Positions 17,548 to 26,513 of a stretch of 44,267 bases of DNA are shown piece after piece (the stretch's first letter is position 1; every line of letters starts with the position of its first letter). Made by a program: the position numbers and the translations under genes. The stretch lies in NCBI GenBank assembly GCA_025451215.1, contig JANWKU010000124.1:1-44267 (forward strand). Reading direction: 5' to 3'. This DNA is from Terriglobales bacterium (GTDB lineage: Bacteria > Acidobacteriota > Terriglobia > Terriglobales > Acidobacteriaceae). A model generated the notes under the pieces. The model saw nothing but the letters and a program-made list of their open reading frames with translations. It had not been told where the DNA came from and made no database searches.

Positions 17548-18317
17548 GCAGGCATCTTCCAGGCTTTTTTGTAACAAGTGATGATCAGTTGCGAGATGGC
17601 ATTGCGATCGATTTCTTCCGGCAGGGGCGACTTTAGCGCGGTTTCTTCGCACTCCGCAAATTGCTGCTGGGCCATGGAAATGATTTTCTCCATGGAATAT
17701 TGGCCGGTGCGAACGCGAACCAGAAATTCGCGTTCCGGTCGCGGCAAAGTAATGCATCCTTCGGCGATCAGCTCTTTACACTCACCGAGCAAACGCAGAG
17801 TATGCATCGCTGCCTTCACGTCATAGCCATATTTTTGCTCGATCTCGGGGCGCTGACCTTTCTTGCCGCGTCCTTTTTCGCCAGTCATACGCTTGAGTTG
17901 ATCGTTAGCGAAGCCGATAAATTGCTTTACGCATGTGCGCGCCAAAAATATTTGGCGCTGTGTAACAACCTCTTCCCAAATGTGATTGGCTATTGCATTT
18001 TTCGTAAACAAAAAATGCAACGCTGTGGGATTTCCTTTGCTGGCCATCTCAGCCCACTTCTTCAGCGAGTAGAGGGTGACGTCAATGTCATCAGGGCCGT
18101 TGCGAACTTCATCGCCGGCGGTTGACCAAACAAAGTGTGGGAAGGATTCGAAGCCCAGAACTTTTTCAGGCGGCTCGATGTAAACGCCATAAATGTCCAG
18201 ATCGTCGGTGCCGTGAACTTTTGCGCCGTGCAGTTCTGATCCACCGACAAAGAGGTGAATCAGATTTTCAAAATAAGGAAATCCGGATTTTACGACGTGC
18301 TGTAATAGATCGGACAT
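17544..18317 (-). CDS. RlaP-type nucleotidyltransferase (COG3541-like)
   Basis: A 257-residue protein of the polymerase-beta superfamily. Catalytic features are GGS at 25-27, D39-L-D41 and a probable third carboxylate D79. The following SLKKWAEMASKGNPTALHFLF is the characteristic second block of the RlaP/YcgL group, named from bacterial RNA-repair operons (RNA ligase-associated protein). Its last codons run into the cca start (GTGA overlap). The two are therefore probably co-transcribed and translationally coupled, suggesting a role in RNA end metabolism. Biochemical activity of the family is largely undefined, and no RNA ligase is nearby. Confidence 0.82.
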   Translation of the reverse strand: MSDLLQHVVKSGFPYFENLIHLFVGGSELHGAKVHGTDDLDIYGVYIEPPEKVLGFESFPHFVWSTAGDEVRNGPDDIDVTLYSLKKWAEMASKGNPTALHFLFTKNAIANHIWEEVVTQRQIFLARTCVKQFIGFANDQLKRMTGEKGRGKKGQRPEIEQKYGYDVKAAMHTLRLLGECKELIAEGCITLPRPEREFLVRVRTGQYSMEKIISMAQQQFAECEETALKSPLPEEIDRNAISQLIITCYKKAWKMPA

Positions 18318-18349
18318 TTGTCCAAGGGTATCAGGTCAATTAAATGATA

Positions 18350-18408
18350 GGGATTCTTCGACTACGCATTGCGCTTCTGCGAAGCGCGATGCTTCGCTCA
18401 GAATGACA
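18350..18408 (-). repeat. Family 1 palindromic element, intergenic
   Basis: The ends are GGGATTCTTCGAC and CTCAGAATGACA, and the core palindrome is GCGCTTC-TGC-GAAGCGC inside GCAT/ATGC. It lies between the RlaP gene and tsaD, and could form the leader hairpin of tsaD. Confidence 0.8.
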
Positions 18409-18443
18409 ACGCTTAGGGGTAAACTAAGTATCAGAAAAAGCAC

Positions 18444-19655
18444 ATGGCAGACGCATACATTCTTGGCATTGAAAGCTCGTGCGATGAGACAGCGGCGGCG
18501 GTCGTGCGCTCGGGCGAGAAGCTAGTCTCGAACGTGGTTTTCTCGCAGATTGCTATGCATCAGCCTTACGGTGGGGTGGTGCCGGAGCTGGCTTCGCGGG
18601 AGCATTTGCGGGCGATTGTGCCGGTGGTGCGGAAGGCGCTGGCGGACGCCAAACAGACGTATGAGTCGATGGACGCGATCGCGGTTACGCAAGGGCCCGG
18701 GCTGGCGGGAGCGTTGCTGGTGGGAATCACTTATGCAAAGGCGTTGGCGTTTGCGCTGGAGAAGCCGCTGATCGCGGTGAATCATTTGGAAGGGCATATT
18801 CATGCGGTGTTGTTGGAGGAGCGGCAGAAGGGGAACCACACTCTGAATTTTCCCGCGCTGGCGTTGGTAGTTTCGGGTGGGCACACGCATTTGTTTCTTG
18901 CGGAGGAAAAAGATTCTGCGTGGAGTTATGAAAATATCGGGCACACGCGCGATGATGCGGCGGGTGAGGCATTCGACAAAGTTGCGAAGCTACTGGGGCT
19001 GGGGTATCCGGGCGGGCCGGTGATTGATCGTTTGTCGGCGCATGGAGATGCGAAGGCGGTGAAGTTCGCGTTTGCGCAGTTGAAGCATCCGGATCGCAGG
19101 AGCGCTAAGACGAAGATGGATGATAAAAAATCCCCACCCTGTCGCAAAGAACGCGACGAGGATGGGGCACCCGGCGAGGGAGAGGCCAATTCGCTTCGAT
19201 TTGATTTTTCTTACAGTGGGATTAAGACTGCGGTCTTGCGGTATGTGGAGACGCATGAGATGAAGGCTTCGATTGAGGCTCGGCGCACGGCTCTTGCCGG
19301 AATTTCGAAACCGACGTTGGATGATTATCTGGCCAATTGTGATAAGCAGACTTTGGATTTGGTGGCGTCATTCCAGCGGGCCGTTGTGGATGATCTGGTG
19401 CGCAAAACTTTGGCGGCGGCTGCAGCGAACAATATTGCGACGTTGCTGGTGACTGGCGGCGTGGCGGCGAACAACGAATTGCGGCAGACATTTGAGCGCG
19501 AAGGTGCGCGGGCTGGAGTGCCGGTGTTCTTCCCTTCGCGTCCGCTTTCTACTGACAATGCGGCGATGATTGCGGCGGCGGCGTATCCGAAATTTCTGGC
19601 GAGGGATTTTGCGGGGATGGATTTCTCGGCTGAGGCGGGGATGGTGTTGAGGTGA
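18444..19655 (+). CDS. tsaD: tRNA N6-threonylcarbamoyladenosine transferase subunit TsaD
   Basis: A 403-residue ASKHA-fold protein that transfers the threonylcarbamoyl group to A37 of ANN-decoding tRNAs. Visible marks are [16 protein letters not shown] at the N-terminus, the metal-binding [28 protein letters not shown] and the ATP-site [12 protein letters not shown]. It is longer than the usual ~340 residues. One insertion (about residues 217-245) includes [15 protein letters not shown], encoded by a palindromic repeat in frame. Another (about 270-310) is a helical segment before [16 protein letters not shown]. TsaB, TsaC and TsaE genes are not in the window. Confidence 0.97.
   Translation: MADAYILGIESSCDETAAAVVRSGEKLVSNVVFSQIAMHQPYGGVVPELASREHLRAIVPVVRKALADAKQTYESMDAIAVTQGPGLAGALLVGITYAKALAFALEKPLIAVNHLEGHIHAVLLEERQKGNHTLNFPALALVVSGGHTHLFLAEEKDSAWSYENIGHTRDDAAGEAFDKVAKLLGLGYPGGPVIDRLSAHGDAKAVKFAFAQLKHPDRRSAKTKMDDKKSPPCRKERDEDGAPGEGEANSLRFDFSYSGIKTAVLRYVETHEMKASIEARRTALAGISKPTLDDYLANCDKQTLDLVASFQRAVVDDLVRKTLAAAAANNIATLLVTGGVAANNELRQTFEREGARAGVPVFFPSRPLSTDNAAMIAAAAYPKFLARDFAGMDFSAEAGMVLR
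19131..19175 (+). repeat. Family 2 palindromic element, in frame inside tsaD
   Basis: CCCCACCCTGTCGC - AAAGAAC - GCGACGAGGATGGGG forms an imperfect hairpin followed by the tail TGGGGCACCCGG. The tail is also found at 43070-43082. By these bounds the element is 45 bases, exactly 15 codons, and keeps the tsaD frame open. Confidence 0.8.
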
Positions 19656-20021
19656 AGCAGTTGCCGGTTGTCGGTTTTCAGTTGCCAGTTTCTTGCAATT
19701 GGCACTTCGCATTTGGCAATCAGCAGTCGGCGTTCAGATAATTTTGGTGCAGATGTTTTACAGAAATTCCAACCACGAATTCCCCCTCGGATCCCAATGG
19801 ACGAAGGCCAAACACAAGGTCCCTCGGCTTCGCGATGAATTCGCTGGAGCGAATTCATCAGCTTCGCTCGGGATGACAGTCCTGATTTTGGGATTGCATT
19901 TACGCAATTGCGGATTGAGTTCGGGCAAAGTTTGGCTAAATACTGAGTGCTGGATGCTAAACGCTGGATCCTGATTGCTGGATGCTTAGTGCTGGATTGC
20001 TGAGTGCTGGATGCTGATTGC
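19656..20021. other. Gene-free region with repeats after tsaD
   Basis: No credible gene. It holds imperfect GTTGCC/GTCGG-type repeats near 19665-19700, a family 1 element at 19816-19879, and a degenerate tandem array of a GCTGGATGCT-like unit from about 19943 to the end. Confidence 0.6.
19816..19879 (-). repeat. Family 1 palindromic element, intergenic
   Basis: The ends are AAGGTCCCTCGG and GCTCGGGATGACAG. The core is a perfect 12-bp palindrome, GATGAATTCGCT at 19834-19845 and its complement at 19848-19859, with a GG loop. Its core differs completely from the copy in cca while the borders agree. Confidence 0.85.
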
Positions 20022-20023
20022 TT
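19943..20023. repeat. Degenerate short tandem repeat
   Basis: About seven imperfect copies of a 10-12 base unit (TGAGTGCTGGATGC, CGCTGGATCC, TGCTGGATGC and variants). The array ends at the stop codon of the next (minus-strand) gene. Confidence 0.7.
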
Positions 20024-20411
20024 ATTTCCCTGCGGCTTTTTTTGCGGATGGCGATCCGAGCACGGCGTCCACGGCGGCGGCTAGCTGGTCTTCAATGTCA
20101 ATGTCTTTGAAGATGGCGAAATCGGCGCCGTGCTTTTTCTTTTCGAAGCCGCTTTGCTTGCCGGCCAGGATGCCGACGGGAATGTTGGCGGTGGTGGGCT
20201 GGGACTTGAGCGCGGCGATGAGTTCGCTGCCCGTCATTTTGGGCATGTCCATGTCGGTAACGATGATGTCGGGGCGCAGGCGTTTGAGGATTTCGAGCGC
20301 ATCCTGCCCGTTGGTGGCGGACTCCACCTCGAAGCCGCGCTCTTCGAAGAAGCGGCAAACGGTGTGGCGGATCAGCATCGAATCATCAACTACGAGCGCG
20401 ACTGAAGGCAT
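20022..20411 (-). CDS. Single-domain response regulator (CheY-like)
   Basis: A 129-residue receiver domain. The acidic pair D9-D10, phosphoacceptor D53 (VTDMDMPKMTG) and K102 are present. The conserved switch Thr/Ser after beta 4 is replaced by Ala83 (GILAGKQ), so the classical activation switch may be altered. No output domain is present and no kinase gene is adjacent. The C-terminus is Ala/Lys-rich (SAKKAAGK). Confidence 0.9.
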   Translation of the reverse strand: MPSVALVVDDSMLIRHTVCRFFEERGFEVESATNGQDALEILKRLRPDIIVTDMDMPKMTGSELIAALKSQPTTANIPVGILAGKQSGFEKKKHGADFAIFKDIDIEDQLAAAVDAVLGSPSAKKAAGK

Positions 20412-20617
20412 GATTGTTGCCGTACTTTCTCGGAATACATTACTTCCCTAAATACTGTGGCCCTGAATACACTTCTGCATGCACTTTCCGACAGTAAACA
20501 CTAATCTAAATAACCCTGGTTTTTGGGACAAGTTACCACCGTGCGCGCACGAATGTGCCAAACTGGGACAAGAGAGCCCTGCTGGCAGGCGTGATCCGCG
20601 GGTTGGCATTGGGAGGG

Positions 20618-20767
20618 TTAGATCTCGTTGCGCAGCTTGGTTTCCTCGATGTTCATGTCTTTGAATTCGCGGGAGTCGAACACTTCGCGGCATTCGAGGC
20701 ACTCGACGAATTCGGCATCTTCATCGCGGGAAACGATCTGGACACGAGGATGTTTGCATGGAGTCAT
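20618..20767 (-). CDS. Small zinc-ribbon-like protein
   Basis: A 49-residue protein with C4-x-H6 near the N-terminus and C23-x-x-C26, a possible single zinc site, then an acidic DSREFKDMNIEE tail. A longer start at 20812 (64 residues) is possible. No function is known to me. It is placed alone between the CheY-like gene and the cysteine desulfurase. Confidence 0.6.
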   Translation of the reverse strand: MTPCKHPRVQIVSRDEDAEFVECLECREVFDSREFKDMNIEETKLRNEI

Positions 20768-21058
20768 GGTCTTACTCTTGTCGGAGGCTGGCTGGGGCGG
20801 GATTGATTTCATAGATCCGGTCTAATTTCGTAAGCCTTTGAGAAGGCCAAATAATTCCCCCGGATTTTGGGTATTTTAGCCTTGCCAATGGGCTTGTCAA
20901 GTCCCCGCAGGGAAGAATTATGCATAAGAGGCCTCAAAACAGAGACTATGAAAAGACGGAGATTACTGGCGGGTGCTTAGCGGGCATTCGTTCAGGAGGA
21001 CAACAAATTTGGGCATCACATATTACGCTGCATCTATGAGACTTTGGAGGTTGGGAAA

Positions 21059-22288
21059 ATGGATGGGCAGGTAAAGGAGTCTGTAACCCATATCGGCCAG
21101 CGAAATCTGGATGGGATACGGCTGCCCATTTATTTGGATAACCATGCGACCACGGCGGTTGACCCCAGGGTGCTGGAGGAGATGCTCCCGTATTTCCACG
21201 AGAAGTTTGGCAATGCAGCCAGCTGCAACCATGAATTTGGCTGGACTGCGGAAAAGGCAGTGGCCCTGGCCCGCGAGCGGATTGCCAGGCTGATTGGCGC
21301 GAAGGCTGCGGAGATCGTTTTTACCTCTGGCGCGACGGAGAGCGACAACCTGGCGATTAAGGGCGTGGCGGAAAAATACCGCAGCAAAGGCAATCACATT
21401 ATTACGGCGGTGACCGAGCATAAGGCGGTGCTCGACAGTTGCAAGCGGCTGGAGAAATATGGGTTCCGCGTCACATATCTTGGGGTGCGGCGCGACGGGT
21501 TGATTGACCTGGAGGAGTTGCGGCGGGCGATCGGCGGAGAAACTATCCTTGTCAGCATCATGGCGGCGAACAATGAAATCGGGGTGCTACAACCCATCGT
21601 CGAGATCGGGAAGATTTGCCGGGAGCGTGGCGTGATTTTTCATACCGATGCGACGCAGGCTGTGGGGAAAGTTCCGGTGAATGTTCATGGGCAGAATGTT
21701 GATTTGCTTTCGATCTCCGGCCACAAGATGTATGGGCCGAAGGGCGTGGGGGCGTTGTATGTGCGAAGCGGGGTGCCCGCAGTTGAATTGTCAGGTTTAA
21801 TTGACGGCGGCGGACATGAGTTGGGTATGCGCTCGGGGACATTGAATGTTCCGGGAATTGTCGGGTTGGGGAAGGCTTGCGCGATTGCGGCGGAGGAAAT
21901 GGCAGGGGAAGCAAAGCGGCTTGCCGGATTGCGCGAGCGGCTGCGCGAGCAAATCATGGGGCGGCTGGATGGGTGTTCTGTGAATGGATCGATGGAACAG
22001 GAACATCGCCTGCCGGGGAATCTGAATATCAGCTTTGCGGATGTTGAAGGCGAATCGTTGCTGATGGGATTGAATGACATCGCGGTATCGAGCGGGTCGG
22101 CGTGCAATTCCGGATCGGTGGAGTCGTCTTATGTGTTGAAAGCTTTAGGCGTGAGCGAGGAGCTTGCGCAAAGTTCTCTGCGGTTTGGGATTGGGCGGTT
22201 TAATACTGAAGCTGAGATTGATTATGCGGCGGGGCGGGTGGTGGAAACGGTGAAGGGCTTGCGAGAACTAGGATCCCTCGGCGGCTAA
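21059..22288 (+). CDS. iscS: Cysteine desulfurase (IscS/NifS family)
   Basis: A 409-residue PLP enzyme that removes sulfur from cysteine for Fe-S clusters and thio-modified tRNA. Marks are [12 protein letters not shown] at the N-terminus, [22 protein letters not shown], the PLP lysine in [10 protein letters not shown], and the mobile active-site cysteine in [15 protein letters not shown] 21059 has GGAGG eight bases upstream and is preferred over the TTG at 21044. No iscU or thiI gene follows, so it stands alone; the specific role (IscS versus NifS-like) is not settled by context. Confidence 0.94.
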   Translation: MDGQVKESVTHIGQRNLDGIRLPIYLDNHATTAVDPRVLEEMLPYFHEKFGNAASCNHEFGWTAEKAVALARERIARLIGAKAAEIVFTSGATESDNLAIKGVAEKYRSKGNHIITAVTEHKAVLDSCKRLEKYGFRVTYLGVRRDGLIDLEELRRAIGGETILVSIMAANNEIGVLQPIVEIGKICRERGVIFHTDATQAVGKVPVNVHGQNVDLLSISGHKMYGPKGVGALYVRSGVPAVELSGLIDGGGHELGMRSGTLNVPGIVGLGKACAIAAEEMAGEAKRLAGLRERLREQIMGRLDGCSVNGSMEQEHRLPGNLNISFADVEGESLLMGLNDIAVSSGSACNSGSVESSYVLKALGVSEELAQSSLRFGIGRFNTEAEIDYAAGRVVETVKGLRELGSLGG

Positions 22289-22340
22289 AGCCGCATATTG
22301 AATAGCGCTGATCGCAGCGCTGAAGCACTGCGCCACCCAA
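22275..22340. repeat. Double-hairpin intergenic element
   Basis: GCGGCT-AA-AGCCGC is followed by AGCGCT-GATCGC-AGCGCT, then CACTGCGCCACCC. It begins at the end of the cysteine desulfurase gene and could act as its terminator, though there is no T tract. Confidence 0.5.
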
Positions 22341-22618
22341 ATACTTGAGGTTGCAAAAAGGGTTGTCAACTCTGGATTCTTCCGGAATGGTCCGGGTGTA
22401 CTGCATTGCAGATTGAAGCAGTCGTAAGGTCCCTCACCGCTGAAGCGGTTCGGGATGACATGGTGGGTGGGGTTTGCGGATGGGGTTTCGGGATGGGATT
22501 TTATTCTGAGATTTTATTTTTGGGTTTATTTTTGGATTTATTTTGGAAGCCTACGTTCGTGGAATTCATTTTTTCATCCACCTATTTTGTTGCACTCATT
22601 TTTTTAGCTTCCGCTTGT
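22289..22618. other. Gene-free region between iscS and the GH2 gene
   Basis: It contains the double-hairpin element, a family 1 element (22425-22463) and a T-rich stretch at 22500-22620. A 78-residue frame (22406-22642) runs across the repeat and is not credible as a gene. Confidence 0.6.
22425..22463 (-). repeat. Family 1 palindromic element, short form
   Basis: The borders are AAGGTCCCTC and CGGGATGACATGG, with a short core ACCGC-TGAA-GCGGT. Confidence 0.8.
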
Positions 22619-24409
22619 TTACTTTTTTACTCCTTGTTGTGATTCCAAGCCCTCGTAAAACTTTTGTAGTGTGTAGAAGGCTTGCTTGTGCGCGCCCTGG
22701 TTGGAAATTAATCCCTTGCGGTTGAAATAGTCTTGAATGCCGGGGAGCGGGCGGCGTGGGGAGCGGAAATCCACCAGCACCCATGGGGAGAGTCCGGCGA
22801 AGCCGGGGATGCGCTGCACCATTGCGATTTGATGTTGAAAGACGTTTACCTGATATTCCTCGGTCCACCGCTCGTCTTTATCGCCGTGGCGGCCGGCGGG
22901 CGCGTCCGCGCCGAATTCGCTGATGATGACTGGCTTGTCGTAGGCAATCTTCCATTGCAACTGGTCAGCGTATTCCGGTTTGTGTTCGTACCATCCGACG
23001 TATTCATTCATGCCGAGCACGTCGAGGCTTGCGCCTAGCGGATCGTTAAGCTCGCGGAGATCGGGGCCGAGCTGAGTGGTGCGATTTAATGCGGAGGTGA
23101 TGAGGCGTGTGGAATCGAGCGCGCGAGCGTCGGTGGCGAGTTGCGCGATGAACGCCGTGCGCTCCGGCTTGATGGGAGTTTCGTTCGAGAGCGACCAGAA
23201 AATTACCGAGGCGCGATTGTGGTCGCGAGCAATCATCTCACTGAGTTGAGATTCGGCGCTGGCGAGCGTGGCAGGATTTGTCCAGTCAATGTCCCAATAG
23301 ACGGGAATTTCCGACCAGAGCAGGATGCCCATGCGGTCGGCGAGGCGAATTTCTTTTTCATTGTGGGGATAGTGCGCCATGCGAATGAAGTTGCAATGGA
23401 GTTCTTTTGCATAACTCAATAATGTTTGAGCATCGGCGGCAGTGGTGGCGCGGCCGCCGCGCAGCGGGGCCTCATCGTGCGCGGCAATTCCTCGCAGGAT
23501 GATGGACTTGCCATTCAGGAGAATTTTCGTGCCTTCGGTTTCAATGCTGCGAAAACCGATCTGGTCGGTGACTTTGTCCGCGCCGGAAGTCAGGGTTACG
23601 TCGTAGAGTTTGGGATTTTCAGGAGACCATAGGACAAGCTTTGCGGGGAAATGAAATTCCGCGCGTCCTGACGAGTCGGTTGTGAGGGTCTGCTTAATTT
23701 TGGCTTCGGGGATTTCCAGCTTGACCTGCTGCGGCGAATTTGCGCCGTTGAGCTGGACCCATCCGGCAATTTCGTCACGCGAGCCTTTCGCTAGTTGAAC
23801 GAAGTAGTCCTGAATGAAGGCATCGGGGACTTCAACCAGCGATACGTCTCCGGTGATTCCACCGTAGTTCCACCAATCGGTGTTGACGGTTGGGACATCT
23901 TCCACATGCCGCGCGTTGTTTACTTCAACGACGAGAAAATTTTCGCCGTCGTGCAGAAGGCTGGTGGCTTCGAAGTTGAAGGGAGTGAATCCGCCTTCGT
24001 GCTCGCCTAGTTTTTCACCATTCAGAAAGACGCGAGTCTTGTAGTTGGCCGCGCCGATATAAACGTAAGTCCGTGTGTTGGCGTGTTTGTGATAAGTGAA
24101 CATGCGGCGATACCAGACGGGACCTTCATAAAATAAAAGGTCGTCGCGTTGCGTGTTCCAGTCGCCGGGGACTTTGAGCGTGGGAGATTTGTCGAAGTTG
24201 TATTCGACGAGGTCGCTTTTGTCCTTTGGCTTGGCGTTGCGGTAGTAACGCGAGCCGAGTCCGGTTTCGTAGGGATCGATGATTATGTTCCATGGGCCAT
24301 TGAGAGAAATGGTGGTGCGGCCTGGGATGTTTGCGATTAGCGTGCTGGTGGCGGGTGCGGCCAAGCATAGGGAAGATAGGAAGATGAAAAGCGCGAGCAT
24401 TCGTTTCAT
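22619..24409 (-). CDS. Secreted glycoside hydrolase family 2 (beta-glucuronidase/galactosidase-like)
   Basis: A 596-residue protein with a signal peptide (MKRMLALFIFLSSLCLAAPA). The order is a GH2 sugar-binding jelly roll (VWYRRMFTYHK, RVFLNGEKLGEHEGGFTPF), an Ig-like middle domain and a TIM barrel. The acid/base Glu is in SLSNETP and the nucleophile Glu in IISEFGAD. The overall shape is closest to beta-glucuronidases. It probably acts on plant- or microbe-derived glycosides outside the cytoplasm. The downstream neighbour in reading order is iscS; galT lies upstream on the same strand after a gap with a repeat. Confidence 0.9.
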   Translation of the reverse strand: MKRMLALFIFLSSLCLAAPATSTLIANIPGRTTISLNGPWNIIIDPYETGLGSRYYRNAKPKDKSDLVEYNFDKSPTLKVPGDWNTQRDDLLFYEGPVWYRRMFTYHKHANTRTYVYIGAANYKTRVFLNGEKLGEHEGGFTPFNFEATSLLHDGENFLVVEVNNARHVEDVPTVNTDWWNYGGITGDVSLVEVPDAFIQDYFVQLAKGSRDEIAGWVQLNGANSPQQVKLEIPEAKIKQTLTTDSSGRAEFHFPAKLVLWSPENPKLYDVTLTSGADKVTDQIGFRSIETEGTKILLNGKSIILRGIAAHDEAPLRGGRATTAADAQTLLSYAKELHCNFIRMAHYPHNEKEIRLADRMGILLWSEIPVYWDIDWTNPATLASAESQLSEMIARDHNRASVIFWSLSNETPIKPERTAFIAQLATDARALDSTRLITSALNRTTQLGPDLRELNDPLGASLDVLGMNEYVGWYEHKPEYADQLQWKIAYDKPVIISEFGADAPAGRHGDKDERWTEEYQVNVFQHQIAMVQRIPGFAGLSPWVLVDFRSPRRPLPGIQDYFNRKGLISNQGAHKQAFYTLQKFYEGLESQQGVKK

Positions 24410-24502
24410 GGCGAGAGCTATTGTAGTGGAAGATTTTCAAGTGGAGCGATTTTCCGCTGCATAGAAAATCCTGTTAGCGGTTGTTGTTACTGATGATGTC
24501 GT

Positions 24503-24543
24503 AAGGTCCCTCCGTCTTCGCTGCGCTCAACGTCGGGATGACA
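24503..24543 (-). repeat. Family 1 palindromic element, short form
   Basis: It differs by one base over more than 40 from the copy at 26433-26473, with AAGGTCCCTCCGTCTTCG and CGTCGGGATGACATGG borders. It lies between galT and the GH2 gene. Confidence 0.85.
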
Positions 24544-24611
24544 TGGGTTTTAGGGTGATATGAAAATATACAATTGAACGGTTTCAGAAAAAGGAAAAAC
24601 TAAATCCTAAA

Positions 24612-25652
24612 TCAGCGGGTCCCGGCCGTTAGCGGTTCTTCAACGTTCGCCTCGCGCAGAAACTTTGCGGCTTCTTCGGGCGGGGTGGGATTGATATAGA
24701 AGCCGGTGCCCCATTCGAAGCCGGCGGTCTTGGTTAATTTCGGCATGAATTCTATGTGCCAGTGGTAGTGATCGTTGTTAGGTTCCTGCACGGGAGAGCT
24801 GTGAATTACCAGGTTGTAGGGGGGATTGTCGAGAACGCGGTCGGCTTTGTTGAGCAGCAGCTTGAGAGCCTTGGCGAGGTTCTCGAACATGTGGGATGAC
24901 GAGTGCTCGAAAGCCGACTCGTGCTGCTTGGGAAGGATCCAGGTTTCAAAGGGAAAGCGCGGCGCGAATGGAGCGATGGTGAGGAAGTCTTCGTTTTCGG
25001 CGACGACGCGGACGCCCGCTTCAGTTTCCTGGTGGACAATGTCGCAGAAAACGCATCGCTCTTTGTACTTGAAATATTGTTTTGCGCCTTCGAGTTCTTC
25101 GGCCACGTAAATAGGAAGAATAGGCAGAGCGATGAGTTGCGAATGAGAATGCTCGAGTGAAGCTCCGGCGGCCTCGCCGTGGTTCTTGAATGTGAGGATG
25201 TATTTGAAGCGGCGGTCTTTTTTCAGGTCGAGAATGCGGTCGCGGAAGGTCCAGAGGATGTCTTCAATGCGTTTTGGGGCCAGCATGGCGAGGGTGGTGG
25301 CGTGGTCGGGCGTTTCGATGATGACCTCATGCGCGCCGATGCCGTTCATCTTGTCGAACATGCCTTCGGCCTGGCGGTTCAGGCTACCTTCAATGCCGAG
25401 CGCGGGGAATTTATTGGGGACAACGCGGACGGTCCACCCCGGAGTATCGCGCTGCGGGGGCGGGCCTCCGTTGTGGTTGGGGCGGTAGGCCTGAATTTCC
25501 GGAGGGGTCTTGGCTTCGTTGCCGTAACAAAAGGGGCAGAATCCGCCCTTGAGCTGGATGACCTCCCGGGAGAAATCGTTGGGGCGCTTGGCGCGGTCGG
25601 TGGAGATGATGACCCAGCGGCCGATGATGGGATCTTTTCTTAATTCAGGCAT
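24612..25652 (-). CDS. galT: Galactose-1-phosphate uridylyltransferase
   Basis: A 346-residue Leloir-pathway enzyme converting galactose-1-phosphate and UDP-glucose to glucose-1-phosphate and UDP-galactose. It opens with ELRKDPIIGRWVIIS. An N-terminal CPFCYGNEAKTPPE contributes zinc cysteines, and the active-site region is ASLEHSHSQLIALP. A second HIT-like half (ILPKQHESAFEH, HWHIEFMPKLT) follows. The active-site HPH of E. coli GalT reads HSH here, as in many GalT-like relatives, so ADP-type substrates are also possible. Two GH2 enzymes in the window could supply galactose. Confidence 0.93.
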   Translation of the reverse strand: MPELRKDPIIGRWVIISTDRAKRPNDFSREVIQLKGGFCPFCYGNEAKTPPEIQAYRPNHNGGPPPQRDTPGWTVRVVPNKFPALGIEGSLNRQAEGMFDKMNGIGAHEVIIETPDHATTLAMLAPKRIEDILWTFRDRILDLKKDRRFKYILTFKNHGEAAGASLEHSHSQLIALPILPIYVAEELEGAKQYFKYKERCVFCDIVHQETEAGVRVVAENEDFLTIAPFAPRFPFETWILPKQHESAFEHSSSHMFENLAKALKLLLNKADRVLDNPPYNLVIHSSPVQEPNNDHYHWHIEFMPKLTKTAGFEWGTGFYINPTPPEEAAKFLREANVEEPLTAGTR

Positions 25653-25717
25653 TTCGATTCAAGCGCGCAAACCTTCCCCGCCAAAGCGCAGCAGAAATTT
25701 TCCCCAGAAAATTCATT

Positions 25718-26167
25718 TTATGACAACGGAATCGCGTTGCGGAACAGCTCAAAGCGCGGGGGCGTCGCTGGCTGCTCATAATATACGCTGAGCACATCGA
25801 AACGCCACTGGCACGAAGGTGGCAAGTGACGCAAGTACTCGCGCGCCATGTAGTTCAGCTCGCGCTGCTTATCGGCGTCCACGGCGGCTTCGGCGGGTTT
25901 CACGTCGTGGGTGGTGCGGGTTTTCACTTCGATGAAGCAGAGCATGTCTTTCTCCCACGCGATGAGATCAATTTCGCCTCGGCGGTGGGGCGAGCGGAAG
26001 TTGCGCGCGACCATGATGTAGCCGAGGCGGCGGAGATGGAAGTAGGCGGCCTCTTCGCCCTGGCGTCCGGTGCGCTGGTGGGGAGGAATGTTTTCCGGGG
26101 GGAGGGTTTTGGTGGCGAGCCAGTCGAGGGCTCGGATGGTTGCGTGGGTTAGGCGGCCGGAGGGCAT
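25718..26167 (-). CDS. yraN: UPF0102 (YraN) endonuclease-like protein
   Basis: A 149-residue protein of the YraN family with the restriction-endonuclease-like core: GRQGEEAAYFHLRRLGY, GEIDLIAWEKDMLCFIEVKTR (D and E-x-K of the PD-ExK site) and DADKQRELNYMAREYL. Its function is unknown, possibly DNA processing. It lies 65 bases upstream of galT on the same strand, probably co-transcribed. Confidence 0.93.
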   Translation of the reverse strand: MPSGRLTHATIRALDWLATKTLPPENIPPHQRTGRQGEEAAYFHLRRLGYIMVARNFRSPHRRGEIDLIAWEKDMLCFIEVKTRTTHDVKPAEAAVDADKQRELNYMAREYLRHLPPSCQWRFDVLSVYYEQPATPPRFELFRNAIPLS

Positions 26168-26283
26168 GGGGCTACGTTAGTTTGCAGCTTTGGTTTGGGA
26201 TGTGACGGATGTCACAATGTGCGCGTTTGAAAAGCGCTTTGCTGCGGATGAAACCCCTAGCCCGAAATGCGGTGCAGCCGGTA

Positions 26284-26316
26284 GGGATTCTCGTCGCTTT
26301 GCTCCTCAGAATGACA
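26284..26316 (-). repeat. Family 1 palindromic element, short diverged form
   Basis: GGGATTCTCGTCG ... CTCAGAATGACAT shows the border variant seen at 18350-18408. Confidence 0.65.
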
Positions 26317-26432
26317 TTTATGGGGGAATGTGTTTTTCCGTTGGCTCCCCGGTGGGCCACCTCGCTTGCAAAAGGGCTGCGGCTGACAGGAACTACGGTC
26401 TTGTCAGCCGCATCGGCGCTTTCTGCCGGCGT

Positions 26433-26473
26433 AAGGTCCCTCCGTCTTCGCTTCGCTCAACGTCGGGATGACA
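26433..26473 (-). repeat. Family 1 palindromic element, short form
   Basis: A near-identical twin of the copy at 24503-24543 (one mismatch). It sits just downstream of the aminotransferase stop. Confidence 0.85.
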
Positions 26474-26513
26474 TGGTTAAATTTACTCGCACAAAAAACA
26501 GCAGGAGATGCGT

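Larger units (their letters stand above)
26168..26513. other. Gene-free region with two family 1 elements
   Basis: Only spurious frames. It carries family 1 elements at 26284-26316 and 26433-26473. No terminator with a T tract was seen. Confidence 0.6.

Noticed and set aside
19943..20023. CRISPR-like array
   Set aside because: Units are 10-12 bases, contiguous and degenerate with no spacers; it is a simple tandem repeat.
22406..22642. 78-residue frame with a hydrophobic C-terminus
   Set aside because: It begins in a palindromic repeat and runs through T-rich non-coding DNA; there is no ribosome binding site.
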